A stretch of DNA of 64,000 nucleotides from an uncultured Nocardioides sp. (GTDB lineage Bacteria; Actinomycetota; Actinomycetes; Propionibacteriales; Nocardioidaceae): NCBI RefSeq assembly GCF_947488515.1, contig NZ_CANKZF010000002.1, positions 62,001 through 126,000 on the forward strand, written 5' to 3'. This document shows positions 42,621 through 51,171 of the stretch, one piece after another. How positions within the stretch are numbered: the stretch's first letter is position 1; every line of letters starts with the position of its first letter. The position numbers were made by a program, and so were the translations under genes. The notes under the pieces are model-generated. The model saw only the letters and a list, made by a program, of their open reading frames with translations, was not told the DNA's origin and ran no database searches.

Positions 42621-44743
42621 GGGGTGCTCCTCACGGGTTCGGTCCGGCGCAGGCTCGACGTGGTGGTCGGGGGGTCGGTCGGCGGAACGGCGTCGCCCGC
42701 GGCGGCGCCGTACGGCAGGACCGCGCGGACGGTGGTGCCGCCGGACTCCGGGCACACCACCTCGCAGCGGCCACCGAGCTCCTCGGCGCGCTCGCGCAAC
42801 GACAGCAGGCCGACCCCGGCGGTGACGTCGGGACCGATGCCCCGGCCGTCGTCCGCGACGGTGACGGTGAGCCCGCCCGCGTCGCCCTCGAGGCGTACGT
42901 CGACGTGGCTCGCGCCGGCGTGCTTCACCACGTTGGCGAGCGCCTCCGACACGATCCGGTAGGCCGCGACCTCCACGGCCGCCGGCAGGCCCGTCGCGCC
43001 CTCGGCCGTGACGTCCACGTCGACCTCCGAGCGGACCCGGTCGGCCTGCTGCCGGACCGCGGCCTCCAGACCGAGGTCGTCGAGCGCCGGTGGGCGCAAG
43101 TCGTGCACGAGGCGGCGTACGTCGGCGAGGGCGTCGCTCACCTCCCCGCGAGCCAGGGCGACGAGCTCGCGGGCGCGTGCGGGGTCGGTGTCGATGGCGT
43201 TGCCGGCGGCCTGCAGGCGCAGCGCGACCCCGCCGAGGACCGGGCCGAGGCCGTCGTGCAGGTCGCGGCGGATCCGGCGTCGGTCGTCCTCGCGGCCGAG
43301 CACGAGCCGCTCACGACTGGCCTGCAGCTCGGTGGCGAGCAGGCGGGCGCGGATCGCCACCGCTGCTTGGCGCACGAGGTCGACCAGCAGGCCCTGGTCG
43401 CGCCGCGACAGCATCGAGCGGTAGCCCTGGACGGGCAGCACCAGCCGGCCGACGCGCTCGTCCTGGTAGGCGATGTCGATCTCCTGCACCTCGGCCGGCG
43501 GCGTGCCGTGCGAGGCGGAGAGAAGGCCGCCGTCGGGGGTGAGCACCTCGACCCGCACGTGCCGGACCTTGAAGGTGTCCGCCACCGCGGAGGCGAGGGC
43601 CGGCAGCTGCTCGTCGACGGTGCCGATGGTCTCGAGCCTGGCCGCCAGCGCCGACACCGCGCCGTAGCGGTCGTTGCGGCGGCCCAGCAGCAGGCGGTGG
43701 ACGAGCCCGCCGAGCCAGCCGCGAAGCGGGCCGTAGACGACGACGGCGAGCACGAGCACGACGAGGGTGACGTCGCGCTGGTCGAGGCGGTCACCGAGCA
43801 GCGCGGTGCCGGCAGCGAGGACGGCGAGGTCGATGCCGATGACGATCGCGGCCACGACGGCGGTGGTCAGGGTCCAGGCGACCAGGACGTCGACGTCGCC
43901 GAGCCCCGGGCGCAGCAGGCCGACGGCGAACGACACCGCGAGGGTGATGACCGCGACGTCGAGCAGGACCGTGGTGAAGCCACCGCTGACGGACAGGGTC
44001 GCGCCGGCGAGGACGAGGAGCACGCACATGATCCCGGCCCACAGCAGCCAGCGGATCTGGGTCCGTTCACGCGGGTCGGCGTTCCGGTGGCGGACCCACA
44101 GGAGCGCGACCGCGACGGCGATGGACCCGAGGGTGAGCACCTGCCCGAGGTGCAGCAGTGTCTCGGCCACTCCGTCGGTCACCGGGAGGTGGACGAGCTC
44201 GGTCGAGACGCCGGGAACGGGCGTGGTGTAGACGACGTCGTCCGGCGCGAGCACCAGCATCAGCGGCAGCGCGAAGGAGGCCACCAGCACCGCCGCGGAG
44301 ACGGGGCGCCAGCGGCCACCCAGCAGCCGGCCGGTGGGGTAGAGCAGGAGCAGGGCCACCAGCCCGGACAGCAGCACGGCGCCGAACCGGGCCACGAACC
44401 AGAAGGCAGCGTCGGTGCCCACCGAGTCGTGCGCGTGACCGTGGGCGAGCCACCCCGACAGGGCGCCGTCGACCGACCACACGACGGCGACGGCACCGAG
44501 CACGAGCCCGACGCGGTCGCCCGGCCGCTCGCGCAGCACCCACGCCGCCGAGGCGGCGAGCGCCAGCCCGGGCAGGGCCACCGGGTAGGCGAAGCCGATG
44601 TCGGCCGCCGCCCGCTCGGCATCGGTGTTCGTCACGTCGAGCCAGACCGATCCGACCAGGCAGGCGAGCCCGATGAGCAGCGGGACGTACGCCGCCAGCG
44701 CGGCGCGCGGCTGCGCGGGTGCGGCGGGCGGCGTACGGCTCAC
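42617..44743 (-). CDS. Sensor histidine kinase with large membrane domain (HisKA_3)
   Basis: This 708-residue sensor has about nine to ten hydrophobic segments in its first 370 residues, a GAF-like region (about 400-480; LPALASAVADTFKVRHVRVEV) and a HisKA_3 domain with RRIRRDLHDGLGPVLGG holding the phosphorylated histidine. The ATPase has IVSEALANVVKHA, DDGRGIG and GLLSLRERAEELGG. The GTG at 44743 is chosen because a GATACT box lies six nt upstream; the longer frame crosses the intergenic dyads. The membrane part resembles uncharacterised 7TM-type sensors, and the signal is unknown. It is divergent from a small membrane protein gene that may be its target. Confidence 0.9.
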   Translation of the reverse strand: MSRTPPAAPAQPRAALAAYVPLLIGLACLVGSVWLDVTNTDAERAAADIGFAYPVALPGLALAASAAWVLRERPGDRVGLVLGAVAVVWSVDGALSGWLAHGHAHDSVGTDAAFWFVARFGAVLLSGLVALLLLYPTGRLLGGRWRPVSAAVLVASFALPLMLVLAPDDVVYTTPVPGVSTELVHLPVTDGVAETLLHLGQVLTLGSIAVAVALLWVRHRNADPRERTQIRWLLWAGIMCVLLVLAGATLSVSGGFTTVLLDVAVITLAVSFAVGLLRPGLGDVDVLVAWTLTTAVVAAIVIGIDLAVLAAGTALLGDRLDQRDVTLVVLVLAVVVYGPLRGWLGGLVHRLLLGRRNDRYGAVSALAARLETIGTVDEQLPALASAVADTFKVRHVRVEVLTPDGGLLSASHGTPPAEVQEIDIAYQDERVGRLVLPVQGYRSMLSRRDQGLLVDLVRQAAVAIRARLLATELQASRERLVLGREDDRRRIRRDLHDGLGPVLGGVALRLQAAGNAIDTDPARARELVALARGEVSDALADVRRLVHDLRPPALDDLGLEAAVRQQADRVRSEVDVDVTAEGATGLPAAVEVAAYRIVSEALANVVKHAGASHVDVRLEGDAGGLTVTVADDGRGIGPDVTAGVGLLSLRERAEELGGRCEVVCPESGGTTVRAVLPYGAAAGDAVPPTDPPTTTSSLRRTEPVRSTP

Positions 44744-44779
44744 GCGAGCAGTATCACCGCGAACGTGTCCCGCCGTCCC

Positions 44780-44826
44780 GGGACCGCGGTCCCCGTCCTG
44801 GGGGACCGGGCAAGGGGACCGCGGTC
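44780..44826. promoter_or_regulatory. Paired operator-like dyads in the divergent kinase promoter
   Basis: GGGACCGCGGTC occurs twice (44780-44791 and 44815-44826), 35 bp apart, and each is a near-perfect palindrome. They lie between the sensor kinase (starting at 44743) and the divergent membrane protein (44923), where NarL-type regulators usually bind. Confidence 0.5.
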
Positions 44827-44922
44827 GGGACCTCGCTCCCTGACGGGCGGGTCGTCGGGCGGAGGAATCTTCCGGCATGCCGCAACCGCGGCGCCCCACC
44901 TCATCGAACAGGAGTCACGACC

Positions 44923-45546
44923 GTGACGATCCAGCACTCTCCCGCACCCGCCCGCTCGGACGTCGCCACCGTGGCCCCTGGCACCGCGACGAGCCCGACC
45001 CGCCCCTTCCTGCTGCACGGCAGGATGCTGACCGCCGGCGCCGTTGCCTGGTCGGCCTCGATCCTGGCTGTGGGCCAGGACCCGGGCGGCACGACCGGAC
45101 TGGTGGTCTTCGGACTCGGCTCGGGCCTGTTCCAGGTCGGCCTGCTCTTCCTGCTCCGCACGCTCTGGCGGACCCAGGCGCTCGGCGAGGGTCGCTTCGC
45201 CCGGGGCGTGCTCCGGTTCGAGGCGTTCGCAGTCAGCATGGCCATGGCCTCGACGTTCGTCGATGCCGTCGGCGTCTCCGACCTCAGCCAGCCGGCCTGG
45301 CTCGCGCTCGACCTCTTCTGGCCGCTGTCGATGCTCGGCATGTTCCTCATCGGCATCCGCATCGCGGTCGCCGGCCGCTGGACGGGCCTGTCCCGTTTCT
45401 GGCCGGTCGTCGCCGAGAGCTGGGCCGTCGTGACGATCCCCGCGATGGGCATCTTCGGCGAGACGGCAGGCAAGTACGTCGGCGCGCTGCACCTGCTCGT
45501 CGGCTACGCGGTCCTCGGCGTGCTGGTCAGCCGGAAGACCGATTGA
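44923..45546 (+). CDS. Multi-pass membrane protein of unknown function
   Basis: This 207-residue protein has about six hydrophobic segments (LTAGAVAWSASILAVG, GLVVFGLGSGLFQVGLLFLL, VSMAMASTFVDAVG, LFWPLSMLGMFLIGIRIAV, WAVVTIPAMGIFG and LHLLVGYAVLGVLV) after a polar start. I recognise no family. AGGAG lies eight nt before the GTG at 44923; the upstream 68 codons of the open frame are unlikely. It is divergent from the two-component pair, with two dyads between, so it may be the regulated target. Confidence 0.75.
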   Translation: MTIQHSPAPARSDVATVAPGTATSPTRPFLLHGRMLTAGAVAWSASILAVGQDPGGTTGLVVFGLGSGLFQVGLLFLLRTLWRTQALGEGRFARGVLRFEAFAVSMAMASTFVDAVGVSDLSQPAWLALDLFWPLSMLGMFLIGIRIAVAGRWTGLSRFWPVVAESWAVVTIPAMGIFGETAGKYVGALHLLVGYAVLGVLVSRKTD

Positions 45547-45556
45547 GCAACGCATG

Positions 45557-45601
45557 ACGAAGGCCCCGGACCTCTCCCCCGCGGAGGTCCGGGGCCTTCG
45601 T
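45557..45601 (+). terminator. Strong hairpin terminator
   Basis: A perfect 18-bp stem pairs 45557-45574 (starting ACGAAGGCCCCGG) with 45584-45601 (ending GGGGCCTTCGT) across a 9-nt loop, starting 10 nt after the membrane protein stop. Confidence 0.85.
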
Positions 45602-45609
45602 CGTGCGTC

Positions 45610-45676
45610 GGGGTAGTCCAGTGAGATCCGGCTGTCGTCGCGGCGGGTTCGCGACCATTTCCCACTGGACTACCCC
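45610..45676. repeat. GTAGTCCAGTG palindrome family, copy B
   Basis: GGGGTAGTCCAGTG (45610-45623) and CACTGGACTACCCC (45663-45676) are perfect 14-bp arms around a 39-nt interior. It lies just after the terminator, between convergent genes. Confidence 0.85.
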
Positions 45677-45703
45677 CCGGGGCGAGCGACGGGGCCCTCG
45701 TGC

Positions 45704-48118
45704 TCAGTCGAGCGCCAGCCCGGCCGCGGGCGTGACCGCGGCGGCACGACGGGCCGGCAGGACGCACGCGGCCAGGCCGGCGAGGGCGGCGACCGCGGCC
45801 ACGGCCCCGACCTGCCACACCGGGACGGTGAACGCGGCGTCCTCGACGACGGCGGTCACCATCACCTGCACCCCGACCCAGGCGAAGACCAGCCCGATGG
45901 CGGTGCCCAGCATCGTCGCGACCGACGACAGGAGCAGCCCCTCCACCGCCATGGCCCGCCCGAGCTGGCGGCGGGTGAGCCCCATTGCGCGGAGCAGGGC
46001 GTTCTCCCGGCCACGCTCGAGCACGGACAGTCCGAGGGTGTTCGCGATGCCGACGAGCGCGATCACGATGGCGACGGCCAGCAGCCCGACGACCGACCCG
46101 GTCAGGATGTCGACCTGGAGGTAGACCCAGCTCCGGTTGCCGTGGCCGCCGTCGAGGTCGGCTCCTGCGGCCCCGGCCAGTGCCGCGAGGTCGCCGGACA
46201 GGTCCTCCGCGTCCGCGCCGTCGCTCGCCCTGGCCCACACGGCCATCGGCTGCGGGTCGGGGTCGAGGCTCGCCAGCGTGGCGGCCGAGACCAGGCCGGA
46301 CCGGCCCCACCCACTTGCGGTCTCGACGTCCAGGGTGTGCTCGCGGCCGTCGACCGTGAGCGTCACCTCGCCGTCGTCCCACACCCGCTCGGCCGTCCGC
46401 GCCGGCAGGTCCTGCACGACGTCGTAGGGCAGCAGCAGCACGCCGTCCTCCGGTGCGAGGTCGGCCCCACCGCGTACGACGCCCGGAGCCCGGCCCGCCC
46501 CGAGGAGCGCGACGTCGACCCGGCCGATGGTCGCCGTGGTGCCGTCCAGCCCGACCGCCTCGGCGACACCCGGGGTGTCGGCCACCCGGTCGACGAGGGC
46601 GCCGTCCAGGGGCGCCGCACCTGCCGTGATGGTGGCGTCGAGCGGGTAGGACCGGTCCATGTCCTTGTCGATCGCGGTCCGCGAGGACGCCAGCCCGGTG
46701 AGGATTGCCGTGGTCAGGGTGACCCCGACGAGGAGCGACGCCGCGGTGGTCGCCGTACGACGCGGGTTGCGCACGGCGTTGCCGGTGGCCAGCCGCCGGA
46801 CGGGGCCGGCCCCCGGGAGCCCGCCGACCAGGCGGATCAGCCGCGGCACCAGCACCGGTCCCAGGAGCAGCACGCCGACGAAGGAGGCGATGCCGCCGGC
46901 GAGCATCGCGGGCACCGAGCTCGCGGCGACCGCCAGGACGAGCAGCGCAGCTCCTGCCGAGACGCCCAGCGCGGCGAGCGCGAGGCGCCAGCGACCGGCG
47001 GCCGAGCGGACGTCCACGCCGGTGTCGGGACGGAGCGCGGCCAGCGGCGCGACCCTGGTCGCCGAGCGCGTCGGCAGCCAGGCGGCGGCGAGCGTGACCA
47101 GCGTGCCGACGGCGAACGCCGCTCCGGTCCACACGGGGTCGAGCGCGGCCGGTCCCATGTCGGTGAACCAGCGCCGGACGAGCGCAACGAGCCCTGCTCC
47201 CGCGAGGGCGCCGACGGCGACGCCGAGGGCGGCGGCCGCCACCCCGAGCGCGAGTGCCTCGAGGCGGATCGCGCGGCGCAGCTGGCGCCGGGTGACACCC
47301 ACGCAGCGCAGCAGCGCGAAGTCGCGCATCCGCTGGGCGAAGAGGATCGAGAACGTGTTGGTGATGACCAGCACGCCCACGAAGAGGGCGATGACGACGA
47401 AGAGCAGCGCCATGATCGCGATGACGTCCACGCCGCGGGAGATCTCCGCCTGGCGCGCCGCCACCCAGCCGTCGGCCGTCTCGACCGTCGCGCTGCGGGC
47501 GACCAGGGTGGCCTGCGCCTCGGTGCCGCCCCATGCCACGGCGTCGACCCAGAGGGTGTCCTCGAAGTGCCGCAGGTCGTCCCACGGCACGTAGAGCGCG
47601 GCGCCCATGGCCGCCGGGCTGTCCACCAGCCCGACCACCTCGACGTCGGTGGCCGCCGGTCCGCTCCCGATGCGCACGACGTCGCCGATGGCGACGTCAT
47701 TGCTCTTTGCGCGGTTGACGTCGGCCAGGGCCTCGCCCGCCGCGGACGGGAAGCGGCCGTCCTCGAGGACCTGCCACTGCACGCGCGGGTCGAGGGAGAC
47801 CTCAGCGACGTCCACCGACTGCGCGAGCTGCACGCCGTCGCGGCTGACCGGCTCCATGGCGTAGCCCAGCGTGAGGGCGGGGAAGCCGCCATCGGCGGCC
47901 GCGTCGACGAGGCGCTGGGTGTCGCGGGGTGCGTCCGGGCTGACGACCAGGTCCACGCCGCTGACGGGTGCCCCGGCGTCGGCGGTCAGTCCCGACCGGG
48001 TGGCCCCGGTGAGCATGCCGATCACGACGATGAAGGCGACGCCGATGACGACGGCCACCGACGCGGCGACGTACCTCCGGGTGTGGTGGCGCATCGACGC
48101 CACGAGCACCGTGCGCAT
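45704..48118 (-). CDS. ABC transporter permease with two FtsX domains
   Basis: This 804-residue permease has a signal-anchor-like first membrane segment (RYVAASVAVVIGVAFIVVIG) and a MacB-type periplasmic region. A first FtsX core (FVVIALFVGVLVITNTFSILFAQRMRDFALLRCVGVTRRQLRRAI) and a second near the C-terminus (VAIVIALVGIANTLGLSVLERGRENALLRAMGLTRRQLGRAM) follow. This layout is typical of actinobacterial efflux or lipoprotein-type ABC systems paired with an ATPase. Its ATG at 48118 overlaps the ATPase stop (TGATG); a longer apparent frame is the antisense-free extension over the ATPase. The substrate may be a drug or peptide, inferred only from neighbours. Confidence 0.88.
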   Translation of the reverse strand: MRTVLVASMRHHTRRYVAASVAVVIGVAFIVVIGMLTGATRSGLTADAGAPVSGVDLVVSPDAPRDTQRLVDAAADGGFPALTLGYAMEPVSRDGVQLAQSVDVAEVSLDPRVQWQVLEDGRFPSAAGEALADVNRAKSNDVAIGDVVRIGSGPAATDVEVVGLVDSPAAMGAALYVPWDDLRHFEDTLWVDAVAWGGTEAQATLVARSATVETADGWVAARQAEISRGVDVIAIMALLFVVIALFVGVLVITNTFSILFAQRMRDFALLRCVGVTRRQLRRAIRLEALALGVAAAALGVAVGALAGAGLVALVRRWFTDMGPAALDPVWTGAAFAVGTLVTLAAAWLPTRSATRVAPLAALRPDTGVDVRSAAGRWRLALAALGVSAGAALLVLAVAASSVPAMLAGGIASFVGVLLLGPVLVPRLIRLVGGLPGAGPVRRLATGNAVRNPRRTATTAASLLVGVTLTTAILTGLASSRTAIDKDMDRSYPLDATITAGAAPLDGALVDRVADTPGVAEAVGLDGTTATIGRVDVALLGAGRAPGVVRGGADLAPEDGVLLLPYDVVQDLPARTAERVWDDGEVTLTVDGREHTLDVETASGWGRSGLVSAATLASLDPDPQPMAVWARASDGADAEDLSGDLAALAGAAGADLDGGHGNRSWVYLQVDILTGSVVGLLAVAIVIALVGIANTLGLSVLERGRENALLRAMGLTRRQLGRAMAVEGLLLSSVATMLGTAIGLVFAWVGVQVMVTAVVEDAAFTVPVWQVGAVAAVAALAGLAACVLPARRAAAVTPAAGLALD

Positions 48119-48867
48119 CAGGCGGCCCGCCCGCGCAGTGCGGCGACGAGCTCGTCCTGGCCGGGGTCGGTGAGGTGGGCCGTGACGGCACCGTCGTGGA
48201 TCACGACCACGTCGTCGGCGTACGCCGCCGCGTCGAGCTCGTGGGTCACCATCACGACCGTCATCCCGAGCTCGCGGACCGAGCGGCGCAGGTGGCCGAG
48301 CACCTCGGCGCTGGCCTCGCTGTCGAGGTTGCCGGTGGGCTCGTCGGCGAACACGATGTCGGGCTGGGTGACCAGCGCACGGGCGATCGCGACGCGCTGC
48401 TGCTGGCCCCCGGAGAGCTGGCTCGGCAGGTGGCCGAGCCGGTCGGCGATGCCGAGCACGCCGACGACCTGGTCGTAGCGCTCCCGGTCGACCGGGCGGC
48501 CCGCGAGCTCGAGCGGGAGGACGATGTTCTGGCCGGCGGTGAGCATCGGAAGCAGGTTGAAGGCCTGGAAGACGAAGCCGATGTGCTCGCGGCGGAAGAC
48601 CGTCAGCGCGGTGTCGTCGAGTCCGGCGAGGTCGCGGCCGGCGACGGTGACCGATCCGGAGGTGGCGGCGTCGAGCCCGGCCAGGCAGTGCATCAGGGTG
48701 GACTTGCCGGAGCCGCTCGGGCCCATGATCGCGGTGAAGCGCCCGGCGGGCAGGTCGAGGTCCACGCCGCGCAGGGCGTGGACGAGGTTGTCGCCGGCGC
48801 CGTAGGTGCGGGTGAGGCCGCGGGCGGAGGCAGCGGTGGTCGTCGTGGATCCGAGTGTCGTGGTCAT
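48118..48867 (-). CDS. ABC transporter ATPase, MacB/LolD type
   Basis: This 249-residue ATPase has Walker A GPSGSGKST, Q-loop VFQAFNLLPMLTAGQNI (characteristic of the MacB/LolD group), signature LSGGQQQRVAIARAL, Walker B IVFADEPTGNLD and VTHELDAA. The ATG at 48867 gives MTTTLGSTT; the earlier start lacks a ribosome site and would cross the upstream promoter. It is coupled to the FtsX-type permease. A two-component system lies just upstream in the same direction, a frequent pairing for inducible efflux systems. Confidence 0.92.
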   Translation of the reverse strand: MTTTLGSTTTTAASARGLTRTYGAGDNLVHALRGVDLDLPAGRFTAIMGPSGSGKSTLMHCLAGLDAATSGSVTVAGRDLAGLDDTALTVFRREHIGFVFQAFNLLPMLTAGQNIVLPLELAGRPVDRERYDQVVGVLGIADRLGHLPSQLSGGQQQRVAIARALVTQPDIVFADEPTGNLDSEASAEVLGHLRRSVRELGMTVVMVTHELDAAAYADDVVVIHDGAVTAHLTDPGQDELVAALRGRAA

Positions 48868-49038
48868 GGGGACAACGCTCGTCGGGATCGGTCTCCTGGT
48901 CGTCGGCCCCCGGCACGGACCGGGCGTCCGTCCGCGGTCGCACGCCTGCTGGTCGTCGTACGACCGGGGGAGGACGCCGGCGCGGACTGTGCACCCGAGT
49001 CTCACGCTTGTCGGCCGAGATCTGGTGTGCGAAGTGTG

Positions 49039-49064
49039 GAAGTCACCGGATATCCGGTGACTTC
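49039..49064. promoter_or_regulatory. Perfect 26-bp palindrome between the response regulator and the ABC operon
   Basis: The sequence centred on CCGGATATCCGG is self-complementary over 49039-49064 with arms GAAGTCACCGGAT. It starts 8 bp beyond the response regulator stop and about 170 bp before the ABC ATPase start. With no loop, it suits a protein-binding operator at least as well as a terminator. The rest of 48868-49038 shows no gene. Confidence 0.5.
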
Positions 49065-49072
49065 ATGCGGGC

Positions 49073-49765
49073 TCAGGCGGAGACGAGGCCCGTCTCGTAG
49101 CCGAGCACGACGAGCTGGACGCGATCGCGCGAGCCGGTCTTGGCCAGCACCCGCCCGACGTGGGTCTTCACGGTCGTCTCGGCGACGACGAGGTGCTGGG
49201 CGATCTCGGTGTTGGTCAGGCCGCGGGCGATGAGGGTGAGCACCTCGACCTCGCGCTCGGTCAGCGGCGCGAGCCGGCCGTCGTACGCCATCGGCTCGGC
49301 GGGGTCGGGCAGGGCGGCGAAGTGGTCGAGCAGCCGTCGGGTGGTGCTGGGCGCGACGACCGCGTCGCCGGCCATCACCGCCCGGATCGCGCCGAGCAGG
49401 TCGGGCGGTGCGGCGTCCTTGAGCAGGAACGCCGAGGCGCCCGCGCGGATCGCGGCGAAGGCGTACTCGTCGAGGTCGAAGGTCGTCAGCACGATCACCC
49501 GGGGCGCCCGGTCCTGCTCGAGCAGCCGCCGCGTCGCCTCGACGCCGTCGACACGCGGCATCCGCACGTCCATCAGCACGACGTCGGCGGCCGTGACCGC
49601 GAGCCGCTCGAGCGCCTCGCCGCCGTCGCCGGCCTCCCCGACGACCTCCATGTCGTCCTGGCTGTCGACGAGCATCCGGAAGCCGGCGCGCACCATCTGC
49701 TGGTCGTCGACGAGGAAGACCCGGACCGGCGCGGTGTGGTCCCCGGCTGCGTCCGTCAGGCTCAC
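49073..49765 (-). CDS. Response regulator, NarL/LuxR family
   Basis: This 230-residue regulator has Asp66 in VVLMDVRMP as phosphoacceptor, acidic residues DD at 20-21 and the LuxR helix-turn-helix LTEREVEVLTLIARGLTNTEIAQHLVVAETTVKTHVGRVL. The GTG at 49765 overlaps the kinase stop (GTGA), so the pair is co-translated. It follows the kinase as usual for DesK-type actinobacterial systems. The neighbouring ABC operon, separated by a palindrome, is the likely target. Confidence 0.94.
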   Translation of the reverse strand: MSLTDAAGDHTAPVRVFLVDDQQMVRAGFRMLVDSQDDMEVVGEAGDGGEALERLAVTAADVVLMDVRMPRVDGVEATRRLLEQDRAPRVIVLTTFDLDEYAFAAIRAGASAFLLKDAAPPDLLGAIRAVMAGDAVVAPSTTRRLLDHFAALPDPAEPMAYDGRLAPLTEREVEVLTLIARGLTNTEIAQHLVVAETTVKTHVGRVLAKTGSRDRVQLVVLGYETGLVSA

Positions 49766-50922
49766 AGCGGCAGCCTCGCAGACACCGCGAACCCGCCACC
49801 CGGCGCGGGTCCGGCCTCCAGGGTCCCGCCGTGGACGGCCGCGCGCTCGCGCATCCCGACCAGTCCGAGCCCACGACCTTCGGCGCGGGCGGCCGCCCCC
49901 CGCCCGTCGTCGCGCACGTCGATGGCCACGCCCCGGTCGACGGCGACGCGGACGTCCACCGTGGCGTCCGGACCGGCGTGCTTGCGCACGTTGGTGAGGG
50001 CCTCCTGCACGATCCGGTAGGCCGCGAGCCCGACCCCGTCCGGCACGGCCGGTGCGGGATCCGGGAGGTCGGCCGCGACCCGCATGCCGGCGGCGCGGGC
50101 CTCGTCGACGAGGTGGCGTACGTCGTCCAGGCCGGGCTGCGGGGCCACGCCTGTGTCGCCCTCGCGGAGCAGCCCCAGCAGCCGCCGCATCTCGGTGAGC
50201 GCCTCGCGGCCGGTGGCGGAGATCGTCTCCAGGGTGCCCACGGCGACGTCGGGGTCCTTGGCGGCGGCGTACCTCGCGCCGTCGGCCTGGACGACGATCA
50301 CCGACAGCCCGTGGGCGACCACGTCGTGCATCTCGCGGGCGATCCGCGAGCGCTCGTCACGGGCGGCCAGCTCCACCTCCCGCTCGGCCATCCGCTCGGC
50401 CTGCTCGGCGCGGGCGACCAGCGAGGCGACGTACCTCTCGCGGGACTGGGCCGCCCAGCCGAGCGCCCACGCGGCCGTGACGATCGCGCCGATGGTGACG
50501 GCGTAGGGGACGACGTTGCCGGCGGTCAGCTCTCCGCCGAAGCCGAGGGTCCACCGGACGGACGCGACCAGTGCAGCGGCGTAGCCGACGAGCAGCGCCA
50601 CCACGCCCTGCCAGCGCGGCGACCAGCGCGCGACCGCGTAGACGGCCACCGGGAAGGCGAGCTGGCCGACGATCGGCTCGTGGTAGGCCACCGCCTGCAG
50701 GGCCGACGCGCCGGCGACGACGAGGAAGACCGGCCAGGCGTGCCGCCGGCGCCAGAGCAGCGGGAGAACCTCGGCGACCGTGAAGACCATCGCCACCGGC
50801 TGGTCGGCGGCCAGGTGGCCCACGCCTCCGAGCACGACCAGGCCGATGACGATCGACAGGTCGAGCCAGCGTCGCCCGCGCGGTCCCAGGCGCCACGGGT
50901 GCTGGTCCCGTTGATCGCGCAT
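49762..50922 (-). CDS. Sensor histidine kinase (HisKA_3, DesK/NarX group)
   Basis: This 386-residue kinase has about five membrane segments in its first 150 residues. The phosphoacceptor motif is RSRIAREMHDVVAHGLSVIVVQ, and the ATPase motifs are IVQEALTNVRKHAG, DDGRGA and GLGLVGMRERAAVHGG. TAACGT lies seven nt before the ATG at 50922, indicating a leaderless mRNA. It is divergent from the DUF4177 gene across 92 bp. The input is probably sensed within the membrane; no extracytoplasmic domain is evident. Confidence 0.93.
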   Translation of the reverse strand: MRDQRDQHPWRLGPRGRRWLDLSIVIGLVVLGGVGHLAADQPVAMVFTVAEVLPLLWRRRHAWPVFLVVAGASALQAVAYHEPIVGQLAFPVAVYAVARWSPRWQGVVALLVGYAAALVASVRWTLGFGGELTAGNVVPYAVTIGAIVTAAWALGWAAQSRERYVASLVARAEQAERMAEREVELAARDERSRIAREMHDVVAHGLSVIVVQADGARYAAAKDPDVAVGTLETISATGREALTEMRRLLGLLREGDTGVAPQPGLDDVRHLVDEARAAGMRVAADLPDPAPAVPDGVGLAAYRIVQEALTNVRKHAGPDATVDVRVAVDRGVAIDVRDDGRGAAARAEGRGLGLVGMRERAAVHGGTLEAGPAPGGGFAVSARLPL

Positions 50923-50929
50923 GGTGCAG

Positions 50930-51007
50930 ACGTTAGACGCCGCACCGCACCGGCGACGTCAGACCACGGGAGGACGCTGCGTCGCGCCGGTCGGGCCCGA
51001 GTAGGGT
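50930..51007. promoter_or_regulatory. Divergent leaderless promoters
   Basis: Leftward TAACGT (50935-50930) and rightward TAGGGT (51002-51007) each end seven nt before a start codon (50922 and 51015). They mark the right border of the accessory block. Confidence 0.5.
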
Positions 51008-51014
51008 GCGATCC

Positions 51015-51170
51015 ATGACCCAGTGGGAATACCAGGTGGCGCCGATTCCGCTCCACAACGAGGCCCTGATGCTCAACAACTTCGGCCAGGACGGCTGGGA
51101 GCTGGTGGCCATCCACACCAATGCGCAGGGCGGCCTCGTGGCCTTCCTCAAGAAGCCGAAGGCGGCCTGA
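51015..51170 (+). CDS. DUF4177-type small protein
   Basis: This 51-residue protein, MTQWEYQVAPIP onward, contains LLNNFG-like and DGWELVAI segments and ends FLKKPKAA, matching the small DUF4177/Rv3678A-like proteins. Its TQWEYQ strand and GWELV strand are the family core. A TAGGGT -10 box seven nt upstream supports leaderless expression. RidA follows one base after its stop, so it heads the rightward operon. It is shorter than common gene-finder cutoffs and easily missed. Function unknown. Confidence 0.85.
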   Translation: MTQWEYQVAPIPLHNEALMLNNFGQDGWELVAIHTNAQGGLVAFLKKPKAA

Positions 51171-51171
51171 C

